NCBI GenBank assembly: GCA_030836345.1
Contig: JAURQA010000077.1
Location: forward strand, 1 to 6,043
Direction of reading: 5' to 3'
Source of the DNA: Bacteroidota bacterium
GTDB lineage: Bacteria > Bacteroidota > Bacteroidia > NS11-12g > UBA955
DNA: 6,043 nt
The notes under the pieces were generated by a model, which was not told the DNA's origin, ran no database searches, and saw nothing but the letters and a program-made list of their open reading frames with translations. The position numbers and the translations under genes are program-made. The stretch's first letter is position 1. Every line of letters starts with the position of its first letter. Below, in pieces: positions 1 to 6,043 of the stretch.

Positions 1-864
1 AGCACTGTGCCCGCTTATACCATAAGAGTTAAAGGTTTGCAAGGAGGACACAGTGGAATGGAAATTCACAAAGGTTTGGGGAATGCAAATAAGATTATGA
101 ACCGCATCCTTTGGACCCTAAATAAGTCTTGTGCAATGGATTTAATAACGATTGATGGAGGCGGGTTGCGAAACGCTATTCCAAGAGAATCATCTGCTAT
201 TATTGGCTTTGCAGATGCAGACAGAGAGACCGTTAAAAAGGTTGTTACCGAATTAGGTGACGTCCTTTTAGCTGAATATAATGTGACTGATGTAAACCTA
301 GGAATCACTTTAGATCCCGCTCCTGAAATGGCTTACAAGGCCTGTAGTGAGGATTTCAAAAACGATTTATTGAATAGCATTTACTCGTGTCCAGTAGGTA
401 TTTATAGAATGAGTCCAAGTATTCCAGAATTGGTTCAGACTTCCAATAACTTAGCTCGCGTAATTTTAAAAGATGGTGAGTTTACTATCATGTGCTTAAC
501 AAGAAGCTCCGTAGACACAGAAAAAACAGATTTAGCAAACGCTATAGAAGCCTGCTTTGCTCCGCTGCATGGAACCACTTCCTTCAGTGGAACTTATCCT
601 GGTTGGGAACCCAAACCAGAAAGCACCATTGTGGCGCTCATGAGCAAAATATATCAAGAACTCTTTGGGAAATCAGCCGATGTAAATGCTTGCCATGCCG
701 GTCTTGAGTGTGGAATTTTAGGGACTAACTATCCAGACATGCAGATGATTAGCTTTGGTCCAAACATTCGTGGCGCCCATAGTCCTGATGAATGCACGCA
801 AATATCTTCCGTTCAAAAATTTTGGAGATACTTACTAGAAACACTAAAACGAATTCCAGCATAA
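1..864 (+). CDS. pepD: PepD-type aminoacyl-histidine dipeptidase (Xaa-His dipeptidase, M20 family), C-terminal part
   Basis: This is the last 287 residues of a cytosolic metallodipeptidase that splits dipeptides such as Xaa-His and works in peptide recycling. The frame is open from base 1 (Ser-Thr-Val-Pro...), so the GTG at 7 is internal and not the start; the family is about 480 residues long. Visible landmarks, numbered from base 1, are GGHSGMEIHKGLGNANK (residues 15-31), the typical opening of the PepD lid/dimerisation domain; RSSVD (168-172); YPGW (199-202); HAGLECG (232-238); and GAHSPDE (258-264). By family knowledge, the His of GAHSPDE is the last zinc ligand, equivalent to His461 of Vibrio PepD. 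The other metal ligands and the catalytic acids lie upstream of the window. No frameshift or stop is seen. The next gene starts 3 bases after the TAA, so the two are probably co-transcribed. Confidence 0.95.
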   Translation, partial: STVPAYTIRVKGLQGGHSGMEIHKGLGNANKIMNRILWTLNKSCAMDLITIDGGGLRNAIPRESSAIIGFADADRETVKKVVTELGDVLLAEYNVTDVNLGITLDPAPEMAYKACSEDFKNDLLNSIYSCPVGIYRMSPSIPELVQTSNNLARVILKDGEFTIMCLTRSSVDTEKTDLANAIEACFAPLHGTTSFSGTYPGWEPKPESTIVALMSKIYQELFGKSADVNACHAGLECGILGTNYPDMQMISFGPNIRGAHSPDECTQISSVQKFWRYLLETLKRIPA

Positions 865-867
865 AGC

Positions 868-1248
868 ATGGGACCGTATATTGAATACATCCCCATTGTT
901 ACAACTATTTTCTCGGTCTTTTTTGTTCGAGAAATTTACCTGCATTACAAAAACAGAAAGACGCAATACCTTTTATGGTGGAGCATTGGAGTGCTTACCT
1001 TTGGCCTAGGAACATTAGCTGAAAGCATCAATGTTATATTTGGCTGGAATGAAATCAATCTAAAATACTGGTATATCGTGGGTGCCTTATTGGGCGGATT
1101 CCCCCTTGCTCAAGGTTCCGTATACCTGCTCATGAGTAAAAAATTGGCCGATTTTACCACCTGGTTTTTTGTCACAGCCATTATTATCGGTTCCATTTGC
1201 ATTTTCTTACCCCCATATCCATCCCAAGTGATTTTGATTTTAAACTGA
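868..1248 (+). CDS. N-terminal portion of a frameshifted multi-pass membrane protein, family not recognised
   Basis: This 126-residue frame begins 3 bases after the pepD stop at ATG 868. There is no clear Shine-Dalgarno, which is usual in Bacteroidota. It has four hydrophobic segments, at about residues 5-22, 36-59, 67-89 and 98-115, with basic loops such as HYKNRK after the first, and no signal peptide or soluble domain. The frame ends in an abrupt tail (YPSQVILILN) right after a five-C run at 1210-1214. The membrane-protein pattern continues in the frame one base back, shown by the next entry. The two pieces are best read as one 226-residue, seven-segment protein. The layout recalls uncharacterised seven-segment proteins of this size, but I cannot name the family or a function. 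Translation of this half is likely; whether it folds alone is doubtful. Confidence 0.7.
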   Translation: MGPYIEYIPIVTTIFSVFFVREIYLHYKNRKTQYLLWWSIGVLTFGLGTLAESINVIFGWNEINLKYWYIVGALLGGFPLAQGSVYLLMSKKLADFTTWFFVTAIIIGSICIFLPPYPSQVILILN

Positions 1249-1547
1249 CGGGAAAGATATTTACATGGGAATGGGTTCGATATTTTTCACCCATCATTAA
1301 TATATATTCCTTCTATTTCCTCGTTGGAGGAGCGATACATTCCGCATTTAAATACTACAAGCAAACCAATAAAGAAGCCAGATTTAAAGGCAATATTTAC
1401 ATTGCTATAGGTGGACTTTTGCCAGGTATTGGAGGCACTTTTACAAGAATGGGTTATGTAAATGTGCTCTTTGTAACAGAGTTTATTGGCTTGGTTCTTA
1501 TTTACAAAGGGTATCGTATCATAAAGCTTGATAAGCATAAAAATTAA
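1197..1547 (+). pseudogene. C-terminal portion of the frameshifted seven-segment membrane protein
   Basis: This frame is open from about 1197 to the TAA at 1545-1547 and overlaps the end of the preceding frame. Its only upstream initiator is a TTG at 1197 lying inside the fourth membrane segment of the other frame, and there is no in-frame ATG before the last membrane segment, so it is not a convincing independent gene. It encodes a hydrophilic linker (about SDFDFKLTGKIFTWEW), then three membrane segments: one around FSPIINIYSFYFLVGGAI, a glycine-rich one around IYIAIGGLLPGIGG, and a last one around VLFVTEFIGLVLIYKGY, with a basic C-terminus (KLDKHKN). Inserting one C in the 1210-1214 run joins it to the upstream frame and gives four plus three segments. 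It could be a true pseudogene, a sequencing or assembly indel, or less likely programmed frameshifting. Confidence 0.65.
1210..1214 (+). other. Probable frameshift site: five-C homopolymer with one base missing
   Basis: The run CCCCC sits where the upstream frame stops looking like a membrane protein and the downstream frame takes over. Adding one C changes the reading from Leu-Pro-Pro-Tyr-Pro to Leu-Pro-Pro-Ile-Ser-Ile-Pro and restores a continuous frame from 868 to 1547. The exact site could lie a few codons to either side, but homopolymer loss is the simplest explanation. Confidence 0.6.
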
Positions 1548-1573
1548 GGCTGAGATATAGCTTATTTTACTAT

Positions 1574-1605
1574 TTGACAATCATAAGATTGCCGCTATAT
1601 ACTTG
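1574..1605 (+). promoter_or_regulatory. Candidate distal promoter for typA (Bacteroidota type)
   Basis: TTTG at 1573-1576 lies 21 bases before TATACTTG at 1598-1605, which matches the Bacteroidota -7 box TAnnTTTG except for one base. Together they resemble the TTTG/TAnnTTTG promoter architecture described in Bacteroides. Transcription from here would give a 5' leader of roughly 90 bases. In AT-rich DNA such matches also arise by chance. Confidence 0.3.
1578..1591. repeat. Short perfect palindrome in the typA upstream region (possible operator)
   Basis: CAATC (1578-1582) and GATTG (1587-1591) are perfect inverted repeats around ATAA. The element falls between the two boxes of the candidate distal promoter, a position suited to an operator. 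No T-run follows, so it is unlikely to be a terminator for the upstream gene. A 5-bp match in intergenic DNA may be chance. Confidence 0.2.
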
Positions 1606-1639
1606 GTAAAAAAGTGATATTTAGCTTATAATTTCACCT

Positions 1640-1655
1640 CTTATATTTATATAAG
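1640..1655. repeat. AT-rich inverted repeat upstream of typA
   Basis: CTTATA (1640-1645) and TATAAG (1650-1655) are perfect inverted repeats around TTTA, about 20 bases before the proximal promoter box. The stem is almost all A/T pairs, so a stable RNA hairpin is unlikely. It could be a protein-binding site or simple AT-rich background. Confidence 0.2.
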
Positions 1656-1674
1656 ATAAACCAATAATTAGACG

Positions 1675-1682
1675 TAATTTTG
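1675..1682 (+). promoter_or_regulatory. Proximal promoter -7 box of typA (TAATTTTG)
   Basis: TAATTTTG matches the Bacteroidota consensus TAnnTTTG exactly and ends 20 bases before the typA ATG at 1703. It predicts a transcription start near 1686-1690 and a leader of about 13-17 bases. I see no TTTG at the expected upstream distance, so the -33 element is weak or absent. An AGGA at 1685-1688 is too far from the ATG for a standard Shine-Dalgarno. Confidence 0.5.
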
Positions 1683-1702
1683 CAGGAATTTTAAAACGCC
1701 TC

Positions 1703-3514
1703 ATGGACATTCGCAACATTGCCATTATCGCCCACGTAGATCACGGTAAAACTACTTTGGTTGACAAAATCTTACACCAAGCTAATTTATTCCGAGATAA
1801 TCAAGAGTCTGGAGATCTTATTTTAGACAATAATGATTTGGAACGAGAACGTGGAATTACCATTCTCTCCAAAAACGTTAGCGTTGAATGGAAAGGCACT
1901 AAAATCAATATAATTGACACACCTGGCCACAGTGATTTTGGCGGAGAAGTAGAGCGTGTTTTGAATATGGCTGATGGTGTACTTCTTTTAGTTGATGCAT
2001 TTGAAGGCCCCATGCCTCAAACTCGTTTTGTATTGCAAAAAGCCTTAGAGTTGGGTAAAAAAGCGGTCGTAGTTATTAATAAAGTAGATAAACCAAATTG
2101 CACACCAGATCAAACGCATGATTCTGTTTTTGACTTGTTCTTTAACCTTGGAGCAACGGAAGAGCAATTGGACTTTGTTACGGTATATGGAAGTGGAAAA
2201 ATGGGATGGTACGGTCCTGATTGGCAAAATCCAACCAGCGATTTAACCTTCTTAATGGATACCATTGTAAATGATGTTCCTTCTCCCTCAGTAGAAGAAG
2301 GACCTTTGCAGTTGCAAATCACCAATCTAGATTTTAGTAGTTATACAGGTCGTATTGCTGTAGGTAGAGTAAGAAGAGGAACCATCGCTGAAAATATGCC
2401 CGTAGGGATGGTTAAGCGAGACGGAAGTACAAAAAGAGGAAGAGTAAAAGAACTTTATGTCTTTAGTGGTTTAGGAAAAACTAGAGCCGAAAGTGTGAGT
2501 GCAGGAGATATTTGTGCATTTTCGGGAATTGAAGATTTTGAGATTGGAGACACCATTACAGATCCTGAGCATTTGGAAGCATTGCCCACCCTTAAAATTG
2601 ATGAACCAACTATGAGTATGTTATTTACCATTAATAACTCTCCATTTTTTGGTAAAGAAGGAAAATTTGTCACCAGTAGACATATACGTGAACGTCTCCA
2701 AAAAGAAATTGAAAAAAATCTAGCATTGAGGGTAGAAGAAACCGCCAGTGCAGACCAATTTATGGTATACGGTCGTGGAGTCCTGCATTTAGGAATCCTT
2801 GTAGAAACAATGAGACGTGAAGGGTATGAATTGCAAGTAGGACAACCTCGTGTTCTTTTCAAAGAAATTAATGGCAAGAAACACGAGCCTATTGAAGCGC
2901 TTACGGTAGATGTTCCAGAACATCACAGTGGAAAAGTCATTGAAGCAGTGAGTCAACGTAAAGGAGACATGACGAGTATGGTACCTAAGGGCGATATGAT
3001 GCGTTTAGAGTTTTATATCCCAGCACGTGGTCTAATGGGTTTGAGGAGTCAAATGCTTACAGCGACTCAAGGTGAAGCAATTATGGCCCAACGTTTTTAT
3101 GAGTATCAGCCATATAAAGGGGATATGCCCAAACGTTTTAATGGGGTTATTATTAGTAAAGACACAGGCAAGGCTGCTATCTATTCTATGGATAAACTAA
3201 AGGATAGAGGAAACTTCTTTATTCGCCCAGGCGCCGAAGTATACGGCGGTCAGGTAATTGGAGAAAACGCTAAGCCCGGCGATTTGGTTGTGAATATATG
3301 TACTGCGAAGCAATTAGATAACTTCCGTGCGGCGGGTAAAGATGGAATTTCCATGTTGGCTCCGCCAAGAGCGTTTACCCTGGAAGAAGCGATGGAATAC
3401 ATTCAAGCCGATGAATATGTTGAGGTTACTCCTGAAAACACCCGTTTTAGAAAAATTCATTTGGACGAACACGACAGAAAAAGAGCTGCGAGCTCTGCTA
3501 ACTCTGTTGAGTAG
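1703..3514 (+). CDS. typA: Translational GTPase TypA/BipA
   Basis: This complete 603-residue ribosome-binding GTPase of the EF-G/LepA superfamily is close to the usual 600-615 residues. TypA acts on the 50S subunit in ribosome assembly and stress or low-temperature adaptation. The G domain (about 1-200) has G1 AHVDHGKT (10-17), G2 GIT (51-53) within RERGITI, G3 DTPGH (72-76), G4 NKVD (126-129) and a G5 reading SGK (164-166), where most relatives have SAK/SAL. A beta-barrel domain II follows (about 200-300), then an EF-G-III-like domain, with [10 protein letters not shown] (357-366) and [16 protein letters not shown] near 370-382, then an EF-G-V-like domain, with RGLMGLRSQ (442-450). The TypA-specific C-terminal domain runs from about 480 to the end, with its positively charged tail. 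ATG 1703 leads directly into the standard [17 protein letters not shown] start. It is probably transcribed from the box at 1675-1682. Confidence 0.98.
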   Translation: MDIRNIAIIAHVDHGKTTLVDKILHQANLFRDNQESGDLILDNNDLERERGITILSKNVSVEWKGTKINIIDTPGHSDFGGEVERVLNMADGVLLLVDAFEGPMPQTRFVLQKALELGKKAVVVINKVDKPNCTPDQTHDSVFDLFFNLGATEEQLDFVTVYGSGKMGWYGPDWQNPTSDLTFLMDTIVNDVPSPSVEEGPLQLQITNLDFSSYTGRIAVGRVRRGTIAENMPVGMVKRDGSTKRGRVKELYVFSGLGKTRAESVSAGDICAFSGIEDFEIGDTITDPEHLEALPTLKIDEPTMSMLFTINNSPFFGKEGKFVTSRHIRERLQKEIEKNLALRVEETASADQFMVYGRGVLHLGILVETMRREGYELQVGQPRVLFKEINGKKHEPIEALTVDVPEHHSGKVIEAVSQRKGDMTSMVPKGDMMRLEFYIPARGLMGLRSQMLTATQGEAIMAQRFYEYQPYKGDMPKRFNGVIISKDTGKAAIYSMDKLKDRGNFFIRPGAEVYGGQVIGENAKPGDLVVNICTAKQLDNFRAAGKDGISMLAPPRAFTLEEAMEYIQADEYVEVTPENTRFRKIHLDEHDRKRAASSANSVE

Positions 3515-3554
3515 AAACAAAACCGATACGATCAAATAGAAAGAGTATTTTTTA

Positions 3555-3562
3555 TACCTTTG
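3555..3562 (+). promoter_or_regulatory. Promoter -7 box of the flippase gene (TACCTTTG)
   Basis: TACCTTTG is an exact match to TAnnTTTG in the 53-base gap after typA. The expected transcription start, a few bases past the final G, falls at about 3566-3570, on or next to the GTG start at 3568. No clear TTTG is present about 20 bases upstream. No convincing hairpin terminator lies between typA and this box, so read-through from typA may add to expression. Confidence 0.45.
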
Positions 3563-3567
3563 AGCCT

Positions 3568-4974
3568 GTGCAAAAGTCATTTCTAAAATCTTTGCTCTGG
3601 CTACAGGGATTGAACTTCCTCATTAAGCCTTTATGGATTTTTGGTGTGGATCGCATGGCGCAAATTCAGCTAGGCGATGAACTATACGGTAAATACTTTG
3701 TAATTTTTAATTTCTGCCTCATGTTCAATATCCTATTGGACTTGGGCTTAAACAATTATCTAACTACCCGAATATCTGCAGAAAAAGAGACCAATGTAAA
3801 GCAAATTTTAGCTTGGAGAATGCTCCTTTCTCTTATTTACATTGCTCTTATTTTTGTATTTGCTTGGGGCAAATCTTGGGCAGTTCCTTTAATTTCCTTG
3901 GCTATTGCCAATCAAGTTTTGGCCTCCTTTGTTTTATTCTTCAGAGCTATACTACAAGGACATCGCCAGTTTAAGCGAGATGCCATTGTTTCTGTGACGG
4001 ATCGAACCATTAGCATTATTGGCGGAGCCATTTGGATCTTCTTCTATGGATTTAATGGTTTCCAGGGCATGATTGCTTTCTTTAGCATTCAAACATTTGG
4101 TTATTTTATCGCATTACTTCTGGGTCTTTTCTGGAGCAAAAAAATGCCAGATGCCGCTCCAAATAAATCCTTCTCACAGGTATGGAAATCGGTACAGTGG
4201 TTTGCAATATTGGCTTTTATCATGAGCATATTTACACGAGTAGATACATATATGATTAGTGAGCTTGCTCCGAATACCTTTTCCGATGCAGGGGTGTATG
4301 CAAAGAGCTTTCGCCTATTGGATGCCGCCCTCATCTTTAGCGCATTGCTTAGCACTCTTCTGTTGCCCAATTTTAGCAAACTCATCGCATCTAAAGAAAG
4401 CACAAGCCAGTTGGCTTTGCTCGGCTCCAAAATTATATTAACTGTGGGGTTTCCCTTAATGCTGCTTGCCTATTTCTGTTCACCGCAAATCATGGAATTG
4501 CTCTACCAAGCGGGCGATAACATTCAATCAAACAAGACCTTCATTTACATCATGGCATCCTTTTTACCCATGGCCTTGATACACGTATTTGGGACTTATT
4601 TAACGGCTGCACACCAACTCAAAACACTAAGCAGTTTTGCCATTATTAGCATGGCTATAAATATCATTCTAAATTACATTCTTATTCCAAAATATGGAGC
4701 TTTGGGTTCTGCTCAAGTGTGTATGATTACCCAATCAACCTTTGCCTCACTCTGCATTGCAGGTTCATATATAAATAAAGCGTTTATTTGGCGCGATTTT
4801 CCCATTCTTAGATTTGGATTATTCCTAATTGCTGGTTTAGGCATTTTTAGCTCTCTCCATCAGAAGACACATCCCTTGTACATCGATCTCTTTGCTGCTT
4901 TTTTAACAGCAATGATTGGGTTCTTTTTGCTTTTCCCCTCGTGGAAGAATATTACTCAACTCCTAAAAAAATAA
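3568..4974 (+). CDS. Polysaccharide/oligosaccharide flippase family membrane protein (Wzx-like, MOP superfamily)
   Basis: This 468-residue integral inner-membrane protein has about 14 hydrophobic segments (roughly 10-27, 43-62, 82-100, 105-126, 146-162, 166-188, 209-224, 248-268, 287-305, 326-346, 355-374, 384-401, 411-429 and 436-456). Length, topology and local features match Wzx/O-antigen-type flippases, which move lipid-linked glycans to the periplasmic side. Features include the N-terminal FLIKPLWIFGVDR, the ELYGKYF motif near 38-44 before segment 2, FRAILQGHRQFKRDAI near 125-140, and RVDTYMIS (224-231) opening the second half. No glycosyltransferase genes are adjacent, so the substrate cannot be inferred; a MurJ or other MOP role is less likely. 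The GTG start is chosen because the hydrophobic N-terminus typical of the family begins here; a TTG at 3592 is an alternative. The stop codon lies in the left arm of the terminator hairpin. Confidence 0.85.
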   Translation: MQKSFLKSLLWLQGLNFLIKPLWIFGVDRMAQIQLGDELYGKYFVIFNFCLMFNILLDLGLNNYLTTRISAEKETNVKQILAWRMLLSLIYIALIFVFAWGKSWAVPLISLAIANQVLASFVLFFRAILQGHRQFKRDAIVSVTDRTISIIGGAIWIFFYGFNGFQGMIAFFSIQTFGYFIALLLGLFWSKKMPDAAPNKSFSQVWKSVQWFAILAFIMSIFTRVDTYMISELAPNTFSDAGVYAKSFRLLDAALIFSALLSTLLLPNFSKLIASKESTSQLALLGSKIILTVGFPLMLLAYFCSPQIMELLYQAGDNIQSNKTFIYIMASFLPMALIHVFGTYLTAAHQLKTLSSFAIISMAINIILNYILIPKYGALGSAQVCMITQSTFASLCIAGSYINKAFIWRDFPILRFGLFLIAGLGIFSSLHQKTHPLYIDLFAAFLTAMIGFFLLFPSWKNITQLLKK

Positions 4975-5006
4975 GTACAAGAGAAGTCTATTTCCTCTTA
5001 CTTTTT
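4965..5006. terminator. Bidirectional rho-independent terminator between convergent genes
   Basis: AAGTA (4973-4977) pairs with TACTT (4999-5003). Inside it, AGAGAA (4980-4985) pairs with TT (4992-4993) plus CTCT (4995-4998), with a 2-base bulge on the left, a single C bulge on the right and a six-base loop. On the plus strand T5 follows (5002-5006). On the minus strand the A7 run at 4965-4971 reads as T7. It can therefore end both the flippase transcript and the glyA-side transcript. The stop of the minus-strand gene lies in the loop and that of the flippase at the edge of the stem, so the gap is only 13 bases. Confidence 0.6.
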
Positions 5007-5350
5007 GTATAAAAGGCCATGAATAGTTGAAATAACATCGCTAAAGCTATCGCTCCAAGCAAAACAATAAAAGAGGTCAAACTTAAACCTGTATTTTGAA
5101 ACAACCCCCTAAATACGAGTGCAATAATTACGGTCATTTTAAGAAAGAGTGCAACAAGTGGAATAGGCTTTAACTTCCTTTGCTGAATAAAATACGTGAG
5201 CAACCACTCTGCTAAAGATGCCAGAATAGAAACAACCCCTCCGGCGAATAAGATATAATTGGATGTATTAAAGATAAAAAAGACCCCGAGGAATGTAATT
5301 CCTATGGCTTGAATAATCTTAACTACTTTGAGCCATCCAGACTTATGCAT
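4988..5350 (-). CDS. Small four-segment membrane protein, function unknown, downstream of glyA
   Basis: This 120-residue protein is not recognised. It has four hydrophobic segments, at about residues 8-28, 31-54, 63-82 and 89-113. A basic, amphipathic loop (QQRKLKP, 56-62) lies after the second and a Lys/Arg-rich C-terminus (TKSKRK) ends it, consistent with both termini in the cytoplasm. The internal symmetry of two hydrophobic pairs is weak, and no catalytic or metal-binding motif is visible. Its ATG (5350-5348) lies inside the end of glyA: the two reading frames share the 8 bases ATGCATAA, which suggests translational coupling and co-transcription. There is no separate Shine-Dalgarno. The coupling gives a clue about expression, not function. 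The ORF is bounded by the shared terminator, and its amino-acid composition is that of a real membrane protein, so I regard it as a genuine gene. Confidence 0.75.
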   Translation of the reverse strand: MHKSGWLKVVKIIQAIGITFLGVFFIFNTSNYILFAGGVVSILASLAEWLLTYFIQQRKLKPIPLVALFLKMTVIIALVFRGLFQNTGLSLTSFIVLLGAIALAMLFQLFMAFYTKSKRK

Positions 5351-6043
5351 ACAATGGGAAATTAGCCATCAGTGCATGAACTCTTTCAGTCACTTCGTCT
5401 AATTTCGCCTCATTATCATGATTGGTTAAAGCAGCGTCAATTAGTTCCGCAACAGCATCCATATGCTCTGCTTTCATTCCTCTCGAGGTTATTGCCGGCG
5501 TTCCTAAGCGCATGCCACTGGTAACAAATGGACTTCTCGTTTCAAAGGGAACCGTATTTTTATTTATGGTTATATCGCAACGCACCAAAGTGTTTTCTGC
5601 TAGTTTACCCGTAAGATCTTCCGCTTTGGGCCTCAGATCAATTAACATCATATGATTATCTGTACCCCCGCTAATGATCTTATATCCTCTATTAACCATG
5701 GCACTGGCTAATGCATTGGCATTGGCCATTACTTGAACACAGTAGTCTTTAAATTCATTGGTTAAGGCTTCACCAAAAGCAACAGCTTTAGCTGCAATTA
5801 CATGTTCCAACGGGCCTCCCTGGGTTCCTGGAAAAACTCCAGAGTCTAAAAGAGCACTCATTTTACGAACCGTTCCTTTTGGGGTTTTTAAACCCCATGG
5901 GTTTTCAAAATCTTGTCCCATCATAATAACTCCACCACGCGGTCCTCTTAGGGTTTTGTGTGTAGTACTAGTTACAATATGACAATGAGGTAAAGGGTTA
6001 TTCAATAGGCCTTTGGCAATTAAACCCGACGGATGTGAAATAT
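5343..6043 (-). CDS. glyA: Serine hydroxymethyltransferase (SHMT), C-terminal part
   Basis: This is the C-terminal 232 residues of the cytosolic PLP enzyme that interconverts serine plus tetrahydrofolate and glycine plus 5,10-methylene-THF, the main one-carbon source. The frame is open to the right edge (reading [13 protein letters not shown]...), so the TTG at 6005 is internal and not the start; full-length relatives are about 420 residues. [13 protein letters not shown] (visible residues 25-37) carries the PLP Schiff-base lysine, Lys29, codon 5957-5955. Other family marks are the [12 protein letters not shown] stretch, NHMMLIDLR, and the [11 protein letters not shown] stretch. Its Arg is the carboxylate-binding residue by homology with Escherichia coli Arg363. 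The sequence ends in NFPLYA. The extra [19 protein letters not shown] stretch after the lysine loop resembles Bacteroidota SHMTs. The stop codon overlaps the start of the downstream small membrane protein gene by 8 bases. Confidence 0.97.
   Translation of the reverse strand, partial: ISHPSGLIAKGLLNNPLPHCHIVTSTTHKTLRGPRGGVIMMGQDFENPWGLKTPKGTVRKMSALLDSGVFPGTQGGPLEHVIAAKAVAFGEALTNEFKDYCVQVMANANALASAMVNRGYKIISGGTDNHMMLIDLRPKAEDLTGKLAENTLVRCDITINKNTVPFETRSPFVTSGMRLGTPAITSRGMKAEHMDAVAELIDAALTNHDNEAKLDEVTERVHALMANFPLYA

Noticed and set aside
1546..1568. Weak hairpin after the seven-segment gene (AAG-CT / AGCTT followed by ATTTT) as a terminator
   Set aside because: Only a 5-bp stem with a bulge and a broken T-run; too weak to call.
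1287..1580. 97-codon minus-strand frame over the broken membrane gene
   Set aside because: The plus-strand frame here has a coherent membrane-protein pattern; the antisense product has none.
2455..2877. 140-codon minus-strand open frame inside typA
   Set aside because: It lies wholly antisense to a highly conserved GTPase, its protein has no domain pattern, and long antisense frames are expected opposite such coding sequence.
4101..4430. 109-codon minus-strand open frame inside the flippase gene
   Set aside because: Antisense to clear membrane-segment coding sequence, with no promoter or family feature.
6003..6005. TTG as the start of the minus-strand SHMT gene
   Set aside because: The frame continues upstream to the window edge with SHMT-like sequence ([10 protein letters not shown]), so the TTG is an internal leucine codon and the gene is cut by the window.
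1..6043. Mobile element, CRISPR array, defence system or other multi-gene novel system
   Set aside because: I saw no transposase, integrase, repeat array, nuclease or toxin-like gene; gene content and composition look like uniform chromosomal housekeeping sequence.

Overview
The window looks like an ordinary chromosomal segment of a Bacteroidota bacterium, probably a flavobacterium-like member of Flavobacteriales. It is AT-rich. Two start regions carry near-perfect TAnnTTTG promoter boxes, the -7 element typical of Bacteroidota. Shine-Dalgarno sequences are weak or absent. The PepD, TypA and SHMT variants read like Bacteroidota versions of these proteins. This assignment comes from recalled family features, not from a database search.

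Layout, left to right. (1) Bases 1-864 (+) hold the C-terminal part of a PepD-type M20 aminoacyl-histidine dipeptidase, cut by the window's left edge. (2) Three bases later, 868-1547 (+) holds one membrane-protein gene split by a frameshift at a five-C run (1210-1214). Adding one C would give a 226-residue protein with seven membrane segments, four before the break and three after. (3) Bases 1548-1702 are intergenic, with two candidate promoters and two short palindromes. (4) Bases 1703-3514 (+) hold a complete typA/bipA translational GTPase. (5) Bases 3568-4974 (+) hold a 468-residue polysaccharide/lipid flippase of the MOP superfamily. Its GTG start lies almost on top of the transcription start expected from a TACCTTTG box, so its mRNA may be leaderless. 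(6) A compact bidirectional terminator at 4965-5006 separates it from the convergent minus-strand pair. (7) Bases 4988-5350 (-) hold a 120-residue, four-segment membrane protein of unknown function. It overlaps by 8 bases the end of (8) the C-terminal 232 residues of serine hydroxymethyltransferase, glyA (5343-6043, -), which runs off the right edge.

The genes do not form one pathway. They cover peptide turnover, ribosome-associated stress GTPase function, envelope glycan export and one-carbon metabolism, plus two uncharacterised membrane proteins that each appear to be co-transcribed behind a housekeeping enzyme. I found no mobile element, CRISPR array, RNA gene, toxin-antitoxin pair or defence system, and nothing that supports a new multi-gene system. 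The points most worth checking are the broken seven-segment membrane gene, the possible leaderless GTG start of the flippase, and the uncharacterised small membrane protein coupled to glyA.
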